Positions 51,401 through 60,535 of a stretch of DNA of 64,000 nt are shown in pieces (position 1 is the first letter of the stretch; each line of letters opens with the position of its first letter). Both the position numbers and the translations under genes were made by a program. Location: NCBI GenBank assembly GCA_023213315.1, contig JAKCPI010026179.1, positions 1 to 64,000 on the forward strand. Direction: 5' to 3'. The stretch is from Euborellia annulipes. Lineage: Eukaryota > Arthropoda > Insecta > Dermaptera > Anisolabididae. The notes under the pieces were generated by a model. It did no database searches. It was not told the origin of the DNA and worked only from the letters and a program-made list of their open reading frames with translations.

Positions 51401-54400
51401 GGTTTCTCAAATGACTGAAGAGAAAGAAATGACTTCAAATGACGGAAAATCAATTTCTGAATATTTTTTTATTTATTCGATCTTACTTTTGATGATAAAT
51501 GTGAGAAGAGAAAATCTTCCACTTTAAAATGCTTATTTAATTTTCTTGGAAAAAATAATAACTACACCCTTTAGTTGTTTTAACTTATTAATCTATGAAC
51601 AGTAAACGAGCGAGAAAGAGAAAATAAAATGCACATTGGGCATATACAAGGTTTCCTTTTAAAAACTCCCAGCCATGAGAACACAGTACCGTCTCGGGTT
51701 CCTGTGCGAAACTCGAGGCCGTGTCCGTCTCTGGCTGCGTCTGTCTCTCAGCCAAGGAGTTAGAAACAGGAATCGGAATGTCGGTATAAAAAAAAGAAGA
51801 ATCAGAAAAAAAAAACGGCTGACCCGAATCGGGTCTCACGGAGCGCCGCAAGCAAAAGAAGCGGATGGATGGATATATCAGTAGGGCATTCACTAAACCG
51901 TCCAATGCGTTTTTAGCCCAATTTCCAAGAAATATATAATAGACTTTAAACGCATTAATAAATTTTTTTAAACTCCCTCTTGTTTTTTTTTTTTTACTAA
52001 AAATAAAAAAAAGGAAGGAGAACATTCTGATTCATTCATTCATAGAGAGTCGGCGCCGCCCGAGAGCAGCTTTTTAATTTTGCAATCATTTTCAAAGAGT
52101 ATGGGCGTTAACAAGAAATTCCAACCTTATTATTATTAACAACCTGAAATGGGTTATTATATAAACTAACCACAAGATTATTTTTTTTTTTGTCTTTAGA
52201 AGAAAGTAAAATTTATAATTAAAATATTTGATTATTATATAACAAGATGAAGCCGAATCTTATCGAAATCATTTCAAGGATAATATGGGGAAAATTTAAA
52301 TAACTAGATATCAAAGGTTAAGAAGTTAAATTAATTGCATTTTAATCGCTCTTTGAATTTCTCAATGAAAAATTATCTATTAAACGGAATAAATGTAATT
52401 AAAATGCTTTGATTTCCTATTCAATTTTTTTGTAGTATTTCATAAGAAAAAATCTGGTGTGACTGGTCGAGGAGGGTGCTTGTCACACCAGATTTTTTGT
52501 GTCGAGATATATTTATTGTAGTTTCCCATAGCACCTTAGTTCCAATCTTGACCATAAGTAAAAATCTGAAATACTACATCAGTAAAGTGCACTTCAAACA
52601 AATTTCAGGGCAAAATGCGAATATACATTTTAAAAAGGATCTAAAAAATAATTCATTTATGAATTTTAATCAAAATCGTTTGAGCCAATTTTGAGAAAAT
52701 CGAAAAAACTGTACAAGTACATCAGTAAAGTGTATTTCAAACAAATTTCAGGGCAAAATGCGAATATACATTTTAAAGAGGATCTAAAAAAAATAATTGA
52801 TTTATGAATTTTAATCAAAATCGTTAAAGCCAATTTTGAGAAAATCGAAAAAACTGTAAAAGTACATGAGTAAAGTGCACTTCAAACAATTTTCACGAAA
52901 AATTTTATTGATGTACTTTTTAAAAACCATGTAAAAAATAATTGATTTTTGAATTTTAATCAAAGTCGTTGGAGCGAATTTTGAGAAAATATAAAAAAAA
53001 AAAACTGAAAAAGAACATCAGTAAAGTACTAGTACTTTTTGACCGATTTTGTTCAAAAGCTTATTTTGAGATTCTGGGAAGGTACCTAAGTTAAATATAA
53101 AATTTCAATCCGGTAGCTCAATTCCTTCATGCTTAAAATCGTTACGCACACAGATAGACCAATTTTTTGGACTCGGGGGACCTCAAAACATGTATAGGCC
53201 TATCTATCGAAATCTCGACATCGAATTTTTGACATGATCGCAATACTTTCTCTCAATATATTACATACATAGGTAAGAGAAAGTAAAAATATAAAAACCA
53301 GATGATAAATTCCAGGTTAGATTTGGTAATATTTTGAAATTCAACAATAATTTAAATTTATAAAAAAATCCAGAGTATTTTTTTTTAAGCTCTTTTCGAC
53401 TACAAAGGCCTTTAGGGGTTATTTATTAATTTAAATAATTTAAATACAATAGTACCCATGGCTACCGGGGAGGGGGGCGTTCCACACGCTATTTGCTCGG
53501 GGTCACCAATCCCGCGCTTGGCATTGCTTAACTGCAACGATTATGGTTCTGTTGCTCTTCTCCGTTGCCAGGCCCCCCAGCTTCTATTTTTTTAATTGAT
53601 AGATAAATATTTATAGTTTATTATTTATAGTGAAATAAGATAACCCTAACTTTAATAGTAAACAAAGTAGGAGGTGAATAGAAAAATTGCCCCTCCCATT
53701 TATTTATCATATTTTCTAAACAATTTTGGAATTAAAAAAAAAAATGTAATTTAGTGTAAATAATTGAAATACGAGATCCTCTTTTACAACTGGTATTTTG
53801 TTATTTATTTAAACAATTTTTTTTTTTTATTGAAATAATGAATGATACCAATTCTATGAATGAATGAATATTATTAAAAGTATTTAATTAATAAAATATT
53901 ATCAAATACTCATAAGTTATTTATTTAAAGGCCGCGCGGAGAAAAAAAAATTTAAATACAATTCAATATTACTAAGCAAATTTTCTATTTTACAATTTGG
54001 ATTAGACAAGTTACGCAATATTGCTCAAATTTTTGCAACTGTTCAGAATTAAGGGCCTCGCAGTCAGAAAAAAAAAACGCTAATAGAGATAATAATTATA
54101 ATTAAAATACCTAAAATATTTATTGTCATTAATCCATCTCCCTATTGTGTTTCAATTTCAGAAAGGGTGAAAACCTTTTTAAAGTTTAATAATATTAAAA
54201 TCTACCTTACTTTGATATATAAAATATTTATGTAAATTAATAAAATAAATAATTATATTATCCCTTGAAGTGTTTGCATTAAAAGGGGAAAATATATTTC
54301 CATAAATATAAATGTAAATTAATTAATTTCAATGCTAATAATAATCCATAAACTTTCGGAATTTTTTTTTTTATTATAATAACCCTAATTTTTTTCAGGA

Positions 54401-57400
54401 TATTTTTTCAAACTAAAAATGTTTGTATTGTTTTTTTAAGGATGCAATTATTGTAAATATTTATCATAGGTGCGTATTTCCGAAGAGGCGGACTAGGCGC
54501 GCGCCTGGGGCGGCAAATTTTGGGGGCGGCAATTTGTAAAAAAACTTCTTATTTATATATGAATAAATTTAATACAAACCCTATAGAACCCATGTCTAAC
54601 TGAAAAGTTATAGGCAATGTCCACCGGTGTGTTAGGGTGTTCTTAAATGTTGGGGTGTTTGAAGGAGGGGGGGCGGCAAAAGACCACTACCTAGGAGCGG
54701 CAAATGCCTTAATCCGCCCCTTATATATCTTATAATTAATGATTTTACATAAATTTTATTTTTGTATCCAAAGTTGGCTGAAAATTATTTTACTTAATAT
54801 AAATTCCCCCCCCCCTCCCCCGTGAGGTTGACAAATGAAAATATTGATAATCTAAAAGGGGAGTTCGTTCGGACTCCAGACAGTCTGATGAATTTATTTA
54901 AATCATTTAGAAATAAATAAATAGACCTGGATATATATCGTAATGGGCGTAACTAGGGGGATCCCCCCCCCCCCCCCGAAGATGGCTGTTCCCATGCCCC
55001 CCCCCCTCCAGTCAAATTCCTTAACTACGCTCATGATCGTAATTAATAAGTATTGTTTAAAGTCTGAATGGCCTATGATGCCGGATCTAGGGGGGGGGGC
55101 AGTGGGTGTATGTGCCGGGGGCGACAGATATCAGGGGGCGGCAATTAAAGAAAGGTAAAATGATATGAATTTTGTACGTATAGAAAATTTTAAGGAGGGA
55201 ACGGCAAATTGCATTTTGCCTCCCCCCCCCCCAAAAAAAAATCTCTTAGTTCCGGCCCTGTGCCGAAAGATTTAAAATAAAAATACATATAATTATTTAA
55301 AAAACTTCAATTTTGTTTTTAATTGTTAATTATATATTTTTAATAAAATATTTTACTGTATTTTAAATTTTTTATCTCAGTGCATGTATTACTTTTTTTT
55401 CTTTCTAAAGACAAGAGGCATTTAAAAGAAGACGCCTTTTAATAGTCAGATGATTTATTTATTATTATTTTTTGATTGACTGTGTTTTTTTTTTTATTTG
55501 ATCAGGAGGAAGCGCGACCACTATTCTTTACACTTGATGTGGCCATCACTAGAGGTGGGCGGATTTGGCGCGAAGCGCGGCGACGACGGCCGCCTGGACC
55601 AACCTTGACACGCGCCCTCCGAGCGCCGGTCGACGCTCCCGAGTGACGTCATCACCGCCAAGGTCAGCCCCCGGATCCTTACCCCACCCTGGCGAGCCTA
55701 GAGCGCGCCACTCTCCAACTCTCTCTCTCTCTCTCTCTCTCTCATTCTGTCAGTCTGTCTCTCTTACACTCACACACACAATATATTCCTCTCCCTCTTT
55801 ACTGTCAATGTCACGTTGACAGCCGGCACTCATGCCTGGGGAAAATTCCCGCCAGACTAATGATGACGTCAAAATAGAGTAAAAAATTTATTATATATAT
55901 ATATATATGTATGGGGGAATTTTGGATTTTTTTTTTGATCTTTAAAAATTGGTTGCCTCCTGAAAGAGAAACAATGGATCTACTAATCGTACCAAAAGTT
56001 AGGAAAATGTTTATTATTATTTAACAATTGAATAAATATATTATTGTATTTTTTTTAACACTCACACTTTTTTCTCATTCACACTCACACTCACACACAC
56101 ATTCACACAGTCTTTTCGGCAACTTAGGTCATTTAAGACTTTGAAGATATTATTTCAAAGAATTTTAAAATTTTTAATTTAAACCTTCTCTATAAACATT
56201 TCCCTACTTTTGATTCGAATCTTCTTCTATCTTGGCCTTATCCCTATGTGGGTTCGGCAAAATTAATTTATAAAAAAATCAGACCAAGAGAAAAGCAATC
56301 CGACCCGTCTCACGGCCTGACGCTTGATATGAAAAAAAAGTGAAAAAGGCTGACATTAAAGGAAAGGAAGAAATGTCGGCCTTAACTCGGGTAACTCGTG
56401 GTCGCCATGCACGTACTCACTAGAAGTGAGCCCCTGAGTGACTACATTTGATACGAATAGAATTATTTAATTAGCAACTTCAAGTTTTTTTTTCATTAAA
56501 CAAATGACCAGAGGGAACTTGAAGAGTAATTTGAATAAAAAATAAATATTGGATTAATCTCTCTAGACTATTATTTAATCTAATTTTTTTAAGAAAAAAA
56601 AAAAAAAAATTTAACTTAAAAAAAAATTGAATAAAAATATAAATTTTGAATGAAATGTATTTAAATTAAAATAATTCTATTAAATATGAATGAACTTAAT
56701 TTCTTGAGAAAATCCATCTATTATTCTAAAGAGGCCCGCCTAATGATATTTATTTTGGAAGAGATAAACTATTAAAAAAAAAAAAAATTTTGTTGCCTCC
56801 TGTTTTAAGATTTCAAAAAGGAAAATAAAAACTTACTCATTGGGATTCAGAGAATTCTATACAAATAATTCTAGAACTTAGCTCTCCTGATTTTCGCTCC
56901 TGGGGTTTTCTTTGACATTTTCTTATATAGATAATTAAAAAAAATATTTTTAATTAAAATTTTCTTATTTACCATTTCGAGCAGGTGAAGATCCTGAAAT
57001 CAATAATATATAACAAATTCTATAAATTTTCTGCTAATTTTTTGATAATGCATTTCTAAGGTCCTCAAAAAATGACTAATACTATTTTAACTACTTTTAT
57101 TAAAATAAAGTTGTAAAATTGACAATAAGAGGCTGTTGAATGATTAAACCCACTTGGAAAATTGTTTCATTCACTCCTTGATTTATTCATTCATTCATTC
57201 AGAACCCTTCAGGGCACTTACTAGTAATACCAAGAAAATAAATAACGATGAAAGAAATGAATGGGAGTTGTTTTTTTTTTTTTTAACTTTTTTTCTAATC
57301 ATAAATAGTGAAATGCTCTAGATAGACTCTTCAGTTGTCTAGGCCAGTCTCGTTAGTCATCCGCTCTCTGATGCCATTGAGTTAATCAGCAACTCAACAT

Positions 57401-58880
57401 CGTTGAAAGAATGTTAATTAACCACAATGGATTGCAGCGGGTGGTACATCGGAAAAGTCTGAATGAATTGTCGGCTGACCCAATGACCCAAAACACGCCA
57501 CAAACCAGAGCAATCGGGATGCCGATAAAGATCCAAATTCTAAGGGTGAGATAATATCTCTTAAAAGGGATGAGAAAAAGAGAAAAAAAATTTGAACTTT
57601 GACCATATGAATTTTATAAATAGCAAACAAAACGGAAGTTGTTCTATCTATTACCCATTATTATGTAATATAAGATAATGCAAGTTAGTAATTTTATAAT
57701 AATTTATTATTCTTTTTAGTGGATGTGGGATCTTTTAATTTTAAAACGCCCGTCAATGAAAAAGCCTTTTAAAAAAGCGTGGTCTGAAAGGAATCCCGAG
57801 AAGGCAAGATCCCAGAAGCCTGAAATGTGGTTAGCCTTGAGAGTCCTGGCTGGTTCCCGCGCTTTTGACGGGAGGAGGTGAAGGAACTCCGGGATTTGGA
57901 ATAGGGTATGGGGGAATGGGGAATTCGGTGCGCGCGCAAAGTCGGGCGTGGTGAGCTATTAAGTGTCATCCCCCAGGACCATTATTAAAAGATTATCTTT
58001 CTTACCTGAATCCGATGGAGTCTGCACGCCGAGATGTTCAATCCGCCCTTTGCTCATATGATAGCTATGATCGTTGATCAAAGGGTTGATCATGCTCGAT
58101 GATGTTGTCACCGGGGTCGTCGGCGGCGTAGGCTTGGTATTGGTGGCCTGCCATCGATGTCCACATATGTCATTCAAAGACACTACTCGGTCGATAACGA
58201 CGTTAGAGCCTTTTATGTCATCCTCGCACTCGGACTGACTTTGAGGGGTGTCAGGTCGGACGGGTGTTGGCGATGGCGATGACACATTCTTCCGTAGAAC
58301 ACTACGCGATGTCACTTTAGTCCGGTTAGCAAGTAAACTTCGGCCGTTCGGTTTTTGGAATAGAGTCTTAGATTTTTTTGAGTTGGTGACATTTCGTGAG
58401 CTGGATGAAATAGGTACTACTTCTTGTTCCTCACTCGGGTTATAATCATCATCGCCTATTCCCGTATTCCACATACAATCATTAATGATGACCGGCTCTT
58501 CCTTTTCTTCCTCCTTAAGTCCCAATCCAGCCGTATTCCAGATATCCTCCGATTCATAAGCTAATACCTGTGGTATCTGCTCGTCGTTAGTCAACGATTC
58601 AGCCATTTCAAAAAAGCTGAGATTTTGGGCATCTTGATTCACAGAACTGGCAGGAGTGATACCGGTCATACAGGGAAAATTATCCTCATTTTCCATATTA
58701 TTAAATACACTCGTGTTTACACCGTTTCCCCCACCAAGCCAAATGGCTAGATCATCGAAATTCAAGTTATCCTAGGAACAAAGAGAGAAATGTCAGGATG
58801 ACAGCGCGGGAAAATTCCCAGAGAAGTAAATAAAAAAAAAAAATACTTACCATAAAACTCATTGATGAAGAATTATCCAT
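38870..58880 (-). CDS. Myc: Myc proto-oncogene homologue, three-exon gene (526 aa)
   Basis: This is a nuclear bHLH-leucine-zipper transcription factor. Myc family proteins pair with Max, bind CACGTG E-boxes and drive growth and ribosome biogenesis. The coding sequence joins 58880-58851, 58771-58006 and 39654-38870 (30, 766 and 785 nt), giving 527 codons including the stop. Both introns are GT-AG: intron 1 is 79 bp (phase 0) and intron 2 is 18,351 bp (phase 1). The frame closes exactly across both joins. The exon 2/3 junction rebuilds Ser-Asp-Ser-Glu-Glu-Glu-Ile-Asp-Val-Val, the acidic motif conserved in animal Myc. A Myc-box-II-like core lies near residues 103-116 and the bHLHZip occupies about residues 433-517. 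An in-frame TGA directly precedes the ATG at 58880, which fixes the start. Length is in the vertebrate Myc range and shorter than Drosophila Myc. The identification is strong; the exact 5' and 3' transcript ends are not visible. Confidence 0.93.
40120..40460. promoter_or_regulatory. GC-rich island in Myc intron 2, 0.5-0.8 kb upstream of exon 3
   Basis: This non-repetitive GC-rich block interrupts very AT-rich sequence. It contains two CACGTG E-boxes at 40145-40150 and 40155-40160 (one helical turn apart), a perfect CArg box CCATATAAGG at 40215-40224, an E2F-type TTTCCCGCGCAAA at 40374-40386, and a CCGCCATG (YY1/Pho-like) at about 40393-40400. No splice-compatible coding exon was recognised; open frames here are GC-driven. 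Likely an enhancer or internal promoter of Myc. Confidence 0.55.
41620..41999. mobile_element. hAT-type MITE, GGCGCCGGAAC family (Myc intron 2)
   Basis: Nearly identical to 19885-20268 inside and at the ends. Perfect duplication CTTGTTGG (41612-41619, 42000-42007). The high identity suggests recent spread. Confidence 0.9.
42283..42380 (+). mobile_element. tRNA-derived SINE head (Myc intron 2)
   Basis: A-box-like GCGTAGTTGGTAGCGCG and B-box GGGTTCGGATCCC. Faces an inverted partner at 42462-42558 across a TA microsatellite. Confidence 0.75.
42408..42460. repeat. (TA)n microsatellite at the centre of an inverted SINE pair
   Basis: Uninterrupted alternating TA of about 50 bp; likely polymorphic and able to extrude as a cruciform with the flanking arms. 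Confidence 0.9.
42462..42558 (-). mobile_element. tRNA-derived SINE head, inverted partner
   Basis: Carries the A-box region and a degraded body but lacks the B-box. Outer flanks 42205-42260 and 42712-42765 are also inverted copies of each other, making a 560-bp imperfect palindrome. Confidence 0.65.
43991..44217. mobile_element. hAT-type MITE in Myc intron 2, GGGCGTAACTAG family
   Basis: Ends CATGGGCGTAACTAG and CTAGTTACGCCCATG. Imperfect 8-bp duplication TCTATGTT/ATTATGTT. Internal AGAAGGCTCATG/GTG units are tandemly repeated between C-tracts. Confidence 0.8.
44515..44850. promoter_or_regulatory. GC-rich island in Myc intron 2 with E2F and CRE-like sites
   Basis: The island is built of GGC/GCC triplet runs and single-copy sequence. 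It carries a CRE-like TGACGTAA near 44758, an E2F-type TTTCCCGCGCAAAA at 44784-44797 and GCCATGCGG at 44811-44819. Both strands have open frames, but they are low-complexity Gly/Pro/Thr/Ala repeats and are not believed to be protein. The motif arrangement copies that at 40372-40400. Confidence 0.5.
45180..45790 (+). repeat. 144-bp tandem repeat, about four units (Myc intron 2)
   Basis: Units contain TACTAGTACTTTACTGATGT at 45295, 45439, 45583 and 45728, a period of 144-145 bp. The unit derives from the central part of the 0.7-kb family, the same part amplified at 52570-53030. Confidence 0.75.
46395..46565. promoter_or_regulatory. Possible regulatory patch in Myc intron 2
   Basis: A non-repetitive stretch of mixed base composition contains TTTGGCGC (46451-46458, E2F-like) followed by purine-rich sequence and a GA-repeat. 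It resembles none of the window's repeat families. Confidence 0.2.
47640..48166 (+). repeat. 0.7-kb repeat family, copy D (Myc intron 2)
   Basis: A copy lacking the leading palindrome but with an intact terminal foldback (about 48102-48166). Confidence 0.7.
50110..50420. promoter_or_regulatory. GC-richer non-repetitive patch in Myc intron 2
   Basis: This patch contains TGCGTCAGTGAC (bZIP/AP-1-like), the palindrome GCACGCGTGC, and GTGGCGCCGC. It stands out from flanking AT-rich DNA. The two minus-strand open frames across it have no recognisable domain and no splice sites of note. Confidence 0.25.
50941..51180 (-). repeat. Direct duplication of a hammerhead-like repeat
   Basis: Two head-to-tail copies with a 121-bp period. 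Each minus-strand copy has CTGAGGA (complement of 51002-51008 and 51123-51129), a stem II of GGC/GCC plus more pairs, and GAAACGT. A third, degenerate plus-strand core with ATGAGGA and CGAAACGT follows at about 51226-51260. Confidence 0.5.
52448..53288 (-). repeat. 0.7-kb repeat family, copy E with internal expansion (Myc intron 2)
   Basis: A minus-strand copy in which the central part is tandemly amplified about three times with a period near 145 bp (52570-53030). It ends with GGTAAGAGAAAGTAAA near 53271-53287. Confidence 0.7.
53290..54940. other. Myc intron 2, AT-rich with worn repeats
   Basis: Contains a GGGGTCACCAATCC-type repeat piece (53460-53580), also present near 26395-26450, and a degraded G-tract element at about 54480-54722. 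No exon seen. Confidence 0.5.
54945..55035. mobile_element. Very short hAT-type MITE in Myc intron 2
   Basis: Duplication ATCGTAAT at 54937-54944 and 55036-55043; the first two bases of the left terminus appear lost. Same family as 43991-44217. Confidence 0.75.
55500..55880. promoter_or_regulatory. GC-rich island in Myc intron 2 with E2F, two CRE and kappaB-type sites
   Basis: About 2 kb downstream of exon 2. It contains TTTGGCGCGAA at 55564-55574 (E2F consensus), the full CRE palindrome TGACGTCA at 55644-55651 and again at 55864-55871, and GGGAAAATTCCC at 55839-55850 fused to an E2F-like CCGCC. A CT microsatellite lies within it (about 55718-55742). It could be an alternative promoter or enhancer. 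Confidence 0.5.
56160..57715. other. Myc intron 2, AT-rich non-repetitive part
   Basis: Beyond the SINE tail at 56050-56145, no repeat family or exon was recognised. The Ser/Phe-rich minus frame at 57418-57630 lacks splice support. Confidence 0.5.
57720..57958. promoter_or_regulatory. Non-repetitive intron 2 sequence directly after Myc exon 2
   Basis: GC-richer sequence with TTCCCGCGC (57854-57862) and an alternating GCGCGCGC run near 57930. It resembles no repeat family here and adjoins the exon 2 donor. It may be an intronic enhancer; no protein-like reading was accepted. Confidence 0.25.
58006..58771 (-). CDS. Myc: Myc exon 2: transactivation half (residues 11-265)
   Basis: The exon starts after the acceptor TTGTTCCTAG and ends at the donor CAG|GTAAGAAAG, contributing 255 codons plus one base. 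It encodes an acidic N-terminal half rich in Ser, Thr and Pro. Residues 103-116 contain Val-Ile-Ile-Asn-Asp-Cys-Met-Trp, matching the Asp-Cys-Met-Trp core of Myc box II, the TRRAP-contacting segment in vertebrate Myc. Just before it, residues 83-88 read Glu-Ser-Glu-Asp-Ile-Trp. That resembles the lead-in to vertebrate Myc box I, but the Thr-Pro-Pro-Leu-Ser-Pro phosphodegron expected next is absent. Candidate replacements are Thr-Pro-rich segments at about 175-191 and Thr-Pro-Pro-Thr-Thr-Pro at 225-230. The reading frame continues past the donor to a stop near 57959, so intron retention would add about a dozen residues. Confidence 0.92.
58772..58850 (-). promoter_or_regulatory. Myc intron 1 with a palindromic kappaB-type site
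   Basis: The 79-bp intron contains GGGAAAATTCCC at 58808-58819. This perfect 12-bp palindrome matches the Rel/Dorsal/NF-kappaB consensus and is preceded by GCGC, so that GCGCGGGAA also reads as E2F-type. The same GCGGGAAAATTCCC core occurs once more, on the opposite strand, at 55839-55852 in intron 2. Confidence 0.4.
58851..58880 (-). CDS. Myc: Myc exon 1 coding part (residues 1-10)
   Basis: This tiny coding exon encodes ten residues, with methionines at positions 1, 7 and 10. It ends at a strong donor, GTAAGTATTT, beginning at 58850. The first ATG is chosen because an in-frame TGA occupies 58883-58881, so translation cannot start further upstream in this frame. Base +4 is G but -3 is T, so the start context is only moderate. 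The next two in-frame ATGs are close by and leaky scanning would remove only a few residues. The exon is too short to find by ORF length; it was recognised from the donor and the phase-0 match to exon 2. Confidence 0.85.
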
Positions 58881-58884
58881 TCAC

Positions 58885-59185
58885 AAAACTACAATAATAA
58901 AATGACACAAACACTTGTCACAAGTCACTAAAACTGAGTGTATTCAAATATGTATAAAAATAAAATAAAATGTCTAAATGTCACTATTTAAGCACGTGTA
59001 TTAACTCGTAAGCGGGTGCGTAAATCCACTACCGCTCGAAAATAAATGACAATTGCAGCGAGGTATACTAGAGATTTTTTTCTGTTCTTGTTGTTTATTC
59101 TTGATAAAATTTTGGCGGCGAGACATGGCCAAATTTACAAACAAAAAAAAGAAAAAATCGCAAATCGTAACACACTTGGGAGTTT
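58885..59185 (-). promoter_or_regulatory. Putative Myc core promoter and 5' UTR region
   Basis: About 50-60 bp upstream of the ATG the minus strand reads ACACTCAGTTTTAG, an arthropod-type initiator (TCAGT, complement at 58933-58937). A canonical E-box, CACGTG, lies at 58993-58998, about 60 bp further upstream, suiting autoregulation. An E2F-like run (TTTTGGCGGC on the plus strand near 59111) lies about 180 bp upstream. A weak TATA-like TATACATA is present but poorly spaced. The promoter call follows from position and motifs; no transcript evidence is available. Confidence 0.45.
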
Positions 59186-59203
59186 CGATTGCAATTGAAC
59201 AAG

Positions 59204-59386
59204 ATGAATAAAATAAGATCAGCTATTATAATAGAGCCGGAAAAATTTCAAGTCAACCGGGCAAGACGAGAGCGCGATCGACTCGAGAGAGAGGCAGAGC
59301 ACGCAAACGAAATTGCTCGACTGACAGCGCTGTTGCGACTGAATAATCCAGTCTCGACACTGCTAAGTATTTGCCGGCCGGCTTGA
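59204..59386 (+). CDS. Small divergent ORF upstream of Myc (60 aa), doubtful
   Basis: I do not recognise this ORF. It runs divergently from Myc, 0.3 kb upstream of the Myc start. The first ATG is at 59204. The middle (about residues 14-45) is an Arg/Glu-rich segment with the charge and Leu/Ala pattern of a coiled coil, and the end is hydrophobic with one Cys. Its base composition is higher in GC than the flanks. It could be a first exon of a divergent gene, an upstream 5' UTR segment of a longer Myc transcript read backwards, or chance. No donor or downstream exon was identified. Confidence 0.18.
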   Translation: MNKIRSAIIIEPEKFQVNRARRERDRLEREAEHANEIARLTALLRLNNPVSTLLSICRPA

Positions 59387-60039
59387 TGGTCGGAGCACAG
59401 GGTGGGGGAAACGAAGGTACTCGAACAATCCCGACGTAAACCGAGGTGGGCAGGGCAGAATGAGTGGAAACTAGCGCTGCCTAGCGGTGGCGCACGCCCA
59501 ACCCAGGAAAATCCAGAAACTTCATTCGAGGAATCAGAGAAAAAAAAATGGAGACATGGACTCCCCGTATCCGTATTTGCTTTCTTTTATTGCATAACAA
59601 TACCCAATTTCACATTATCAAATTTATATAAAAATAAATAAATAAATAAATAATTTAAAACAAGTATCAAATAACGCGCATCTTTATACTTAATTTATTT
59701 AATTAAATTATTTGAATATTTAGAAAAATATTTTAAATTTATTCTCTACTCTTTTGTTTAGTCTGACAATCCGTGTAAATAAATAAAGAATATAGGCGCA
59801 ACACTAGTGTTTTCAAAAGAATCTTTTTTTTAATAAAAATTAATATAATTTAGTATTGCATATATTGTATATAATTTAGTATAATTGCTTCAAAAATTAT
59901 GAAGAGTAGATATAATCAATAGTCCTCGGTACGCCTCGTACCGAGGAGGAGGGGGGTCGTCTGCCACAGGCCCCGAGCCGGCATAGGCCCCCAAATATTT
60001 GTCTTTGAAAGCCCAGGGCAGCGGGAAAATTTCGTTTCC

Positions 60040-60244
60040 CAAAAAAAAAAGGTAAAATAATTTCAACAGGAGGGGAAAAAAAATGTTCCGCAGGGTGGAA
60101 AACAAAGTTCGAGAAAAATTTTCCCTCAAGGCGGCAAAAATTTTAATTAATGTTAAAAAAATTTGAACAGAAGATGAAAAAAATTTTCCACAGAGTGGAA
60201 AAATAAAGTTTCTAAAAAAAAATTTTTTTTTTAATGTTCCGCAG
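60040..60244. repeat. Diverged tandem GTTCCGCAG-GTGGAAAA repeat
   Basis: Irregular units with TTCCGCAGGGTGGAAA-like cores near 60085, 60188 and 60236, resuming after the SINE and hAT insertions near 60522 and 60902. This was the original sequence later split by the two insertions. Confidence 0.5.
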
Positions 60245-60519
60245 CCCTCGGGGCATGGCGTAGAGGTTAGCGTGCTAACCTCATATACCAAACGTCGCGG
60301 GTTCGGACCCCAGGCAGTCCGATGATTTTATTTAAGCCAATTGGATACCAAATGGCTTAAATAAGAATGCCTGGACCCCTATATGTATATTTATCAATAA
60401 CGGTTATCGTCTAAAGTCTTAAATGGCCTGAGTTGCCGAAAAGACTGTGTGAATGTGTGTGTGAGTGTGAGTGTGAATGAGAAAAAAGTGTGAATGTTTT
60501 TAAAAAAAAAAAAAAAAAA
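60245..60519 (+). mobile_element. Full-length tRNA-derived SINE with target duplication
   Basis: The 5' part is tRNA-like: an A-box region TGGCGTAGAGGTTAGCG and a B-box GGGTTCGGACCCC. The body ends with a GTGTGAGTGTGAGTG-rich tract and a poly(A) tail. A 12-bp duplication AATGTTCCGCAG flanks it (60233-60244, 60520-60531), showing LINE-type retroposition. The reference copy for the SINE fragments elsewhere in the window. Confidence 0.88.
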
Positions 60520-60535
60520 AATGTTCCGCAGTGTG

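Noticed and set aside
57959..58005. Extension of exon 2 to the stop near 57959 as the true Myc C-terminus
   Set aside because: The consensus donor at 58005 joins in phase to exon 3 and rebuilds the conserved acidic motif; read-through is at most a retained-intron form.
58763..58765. Start of the Myc N-terminal frame at 58765
   Set aside because: The codon there is TTG; an upstream ATG in exon 1 with an intervening 79-bp GT-AG intron gives a proper start.
60245..60330. Functional tRNA gene
   Set aside because: Good internal promoter boxes but imperfect acceptor and anticodon stems, a SINE body, poly(A) tail and target duplication: it is a SINE.
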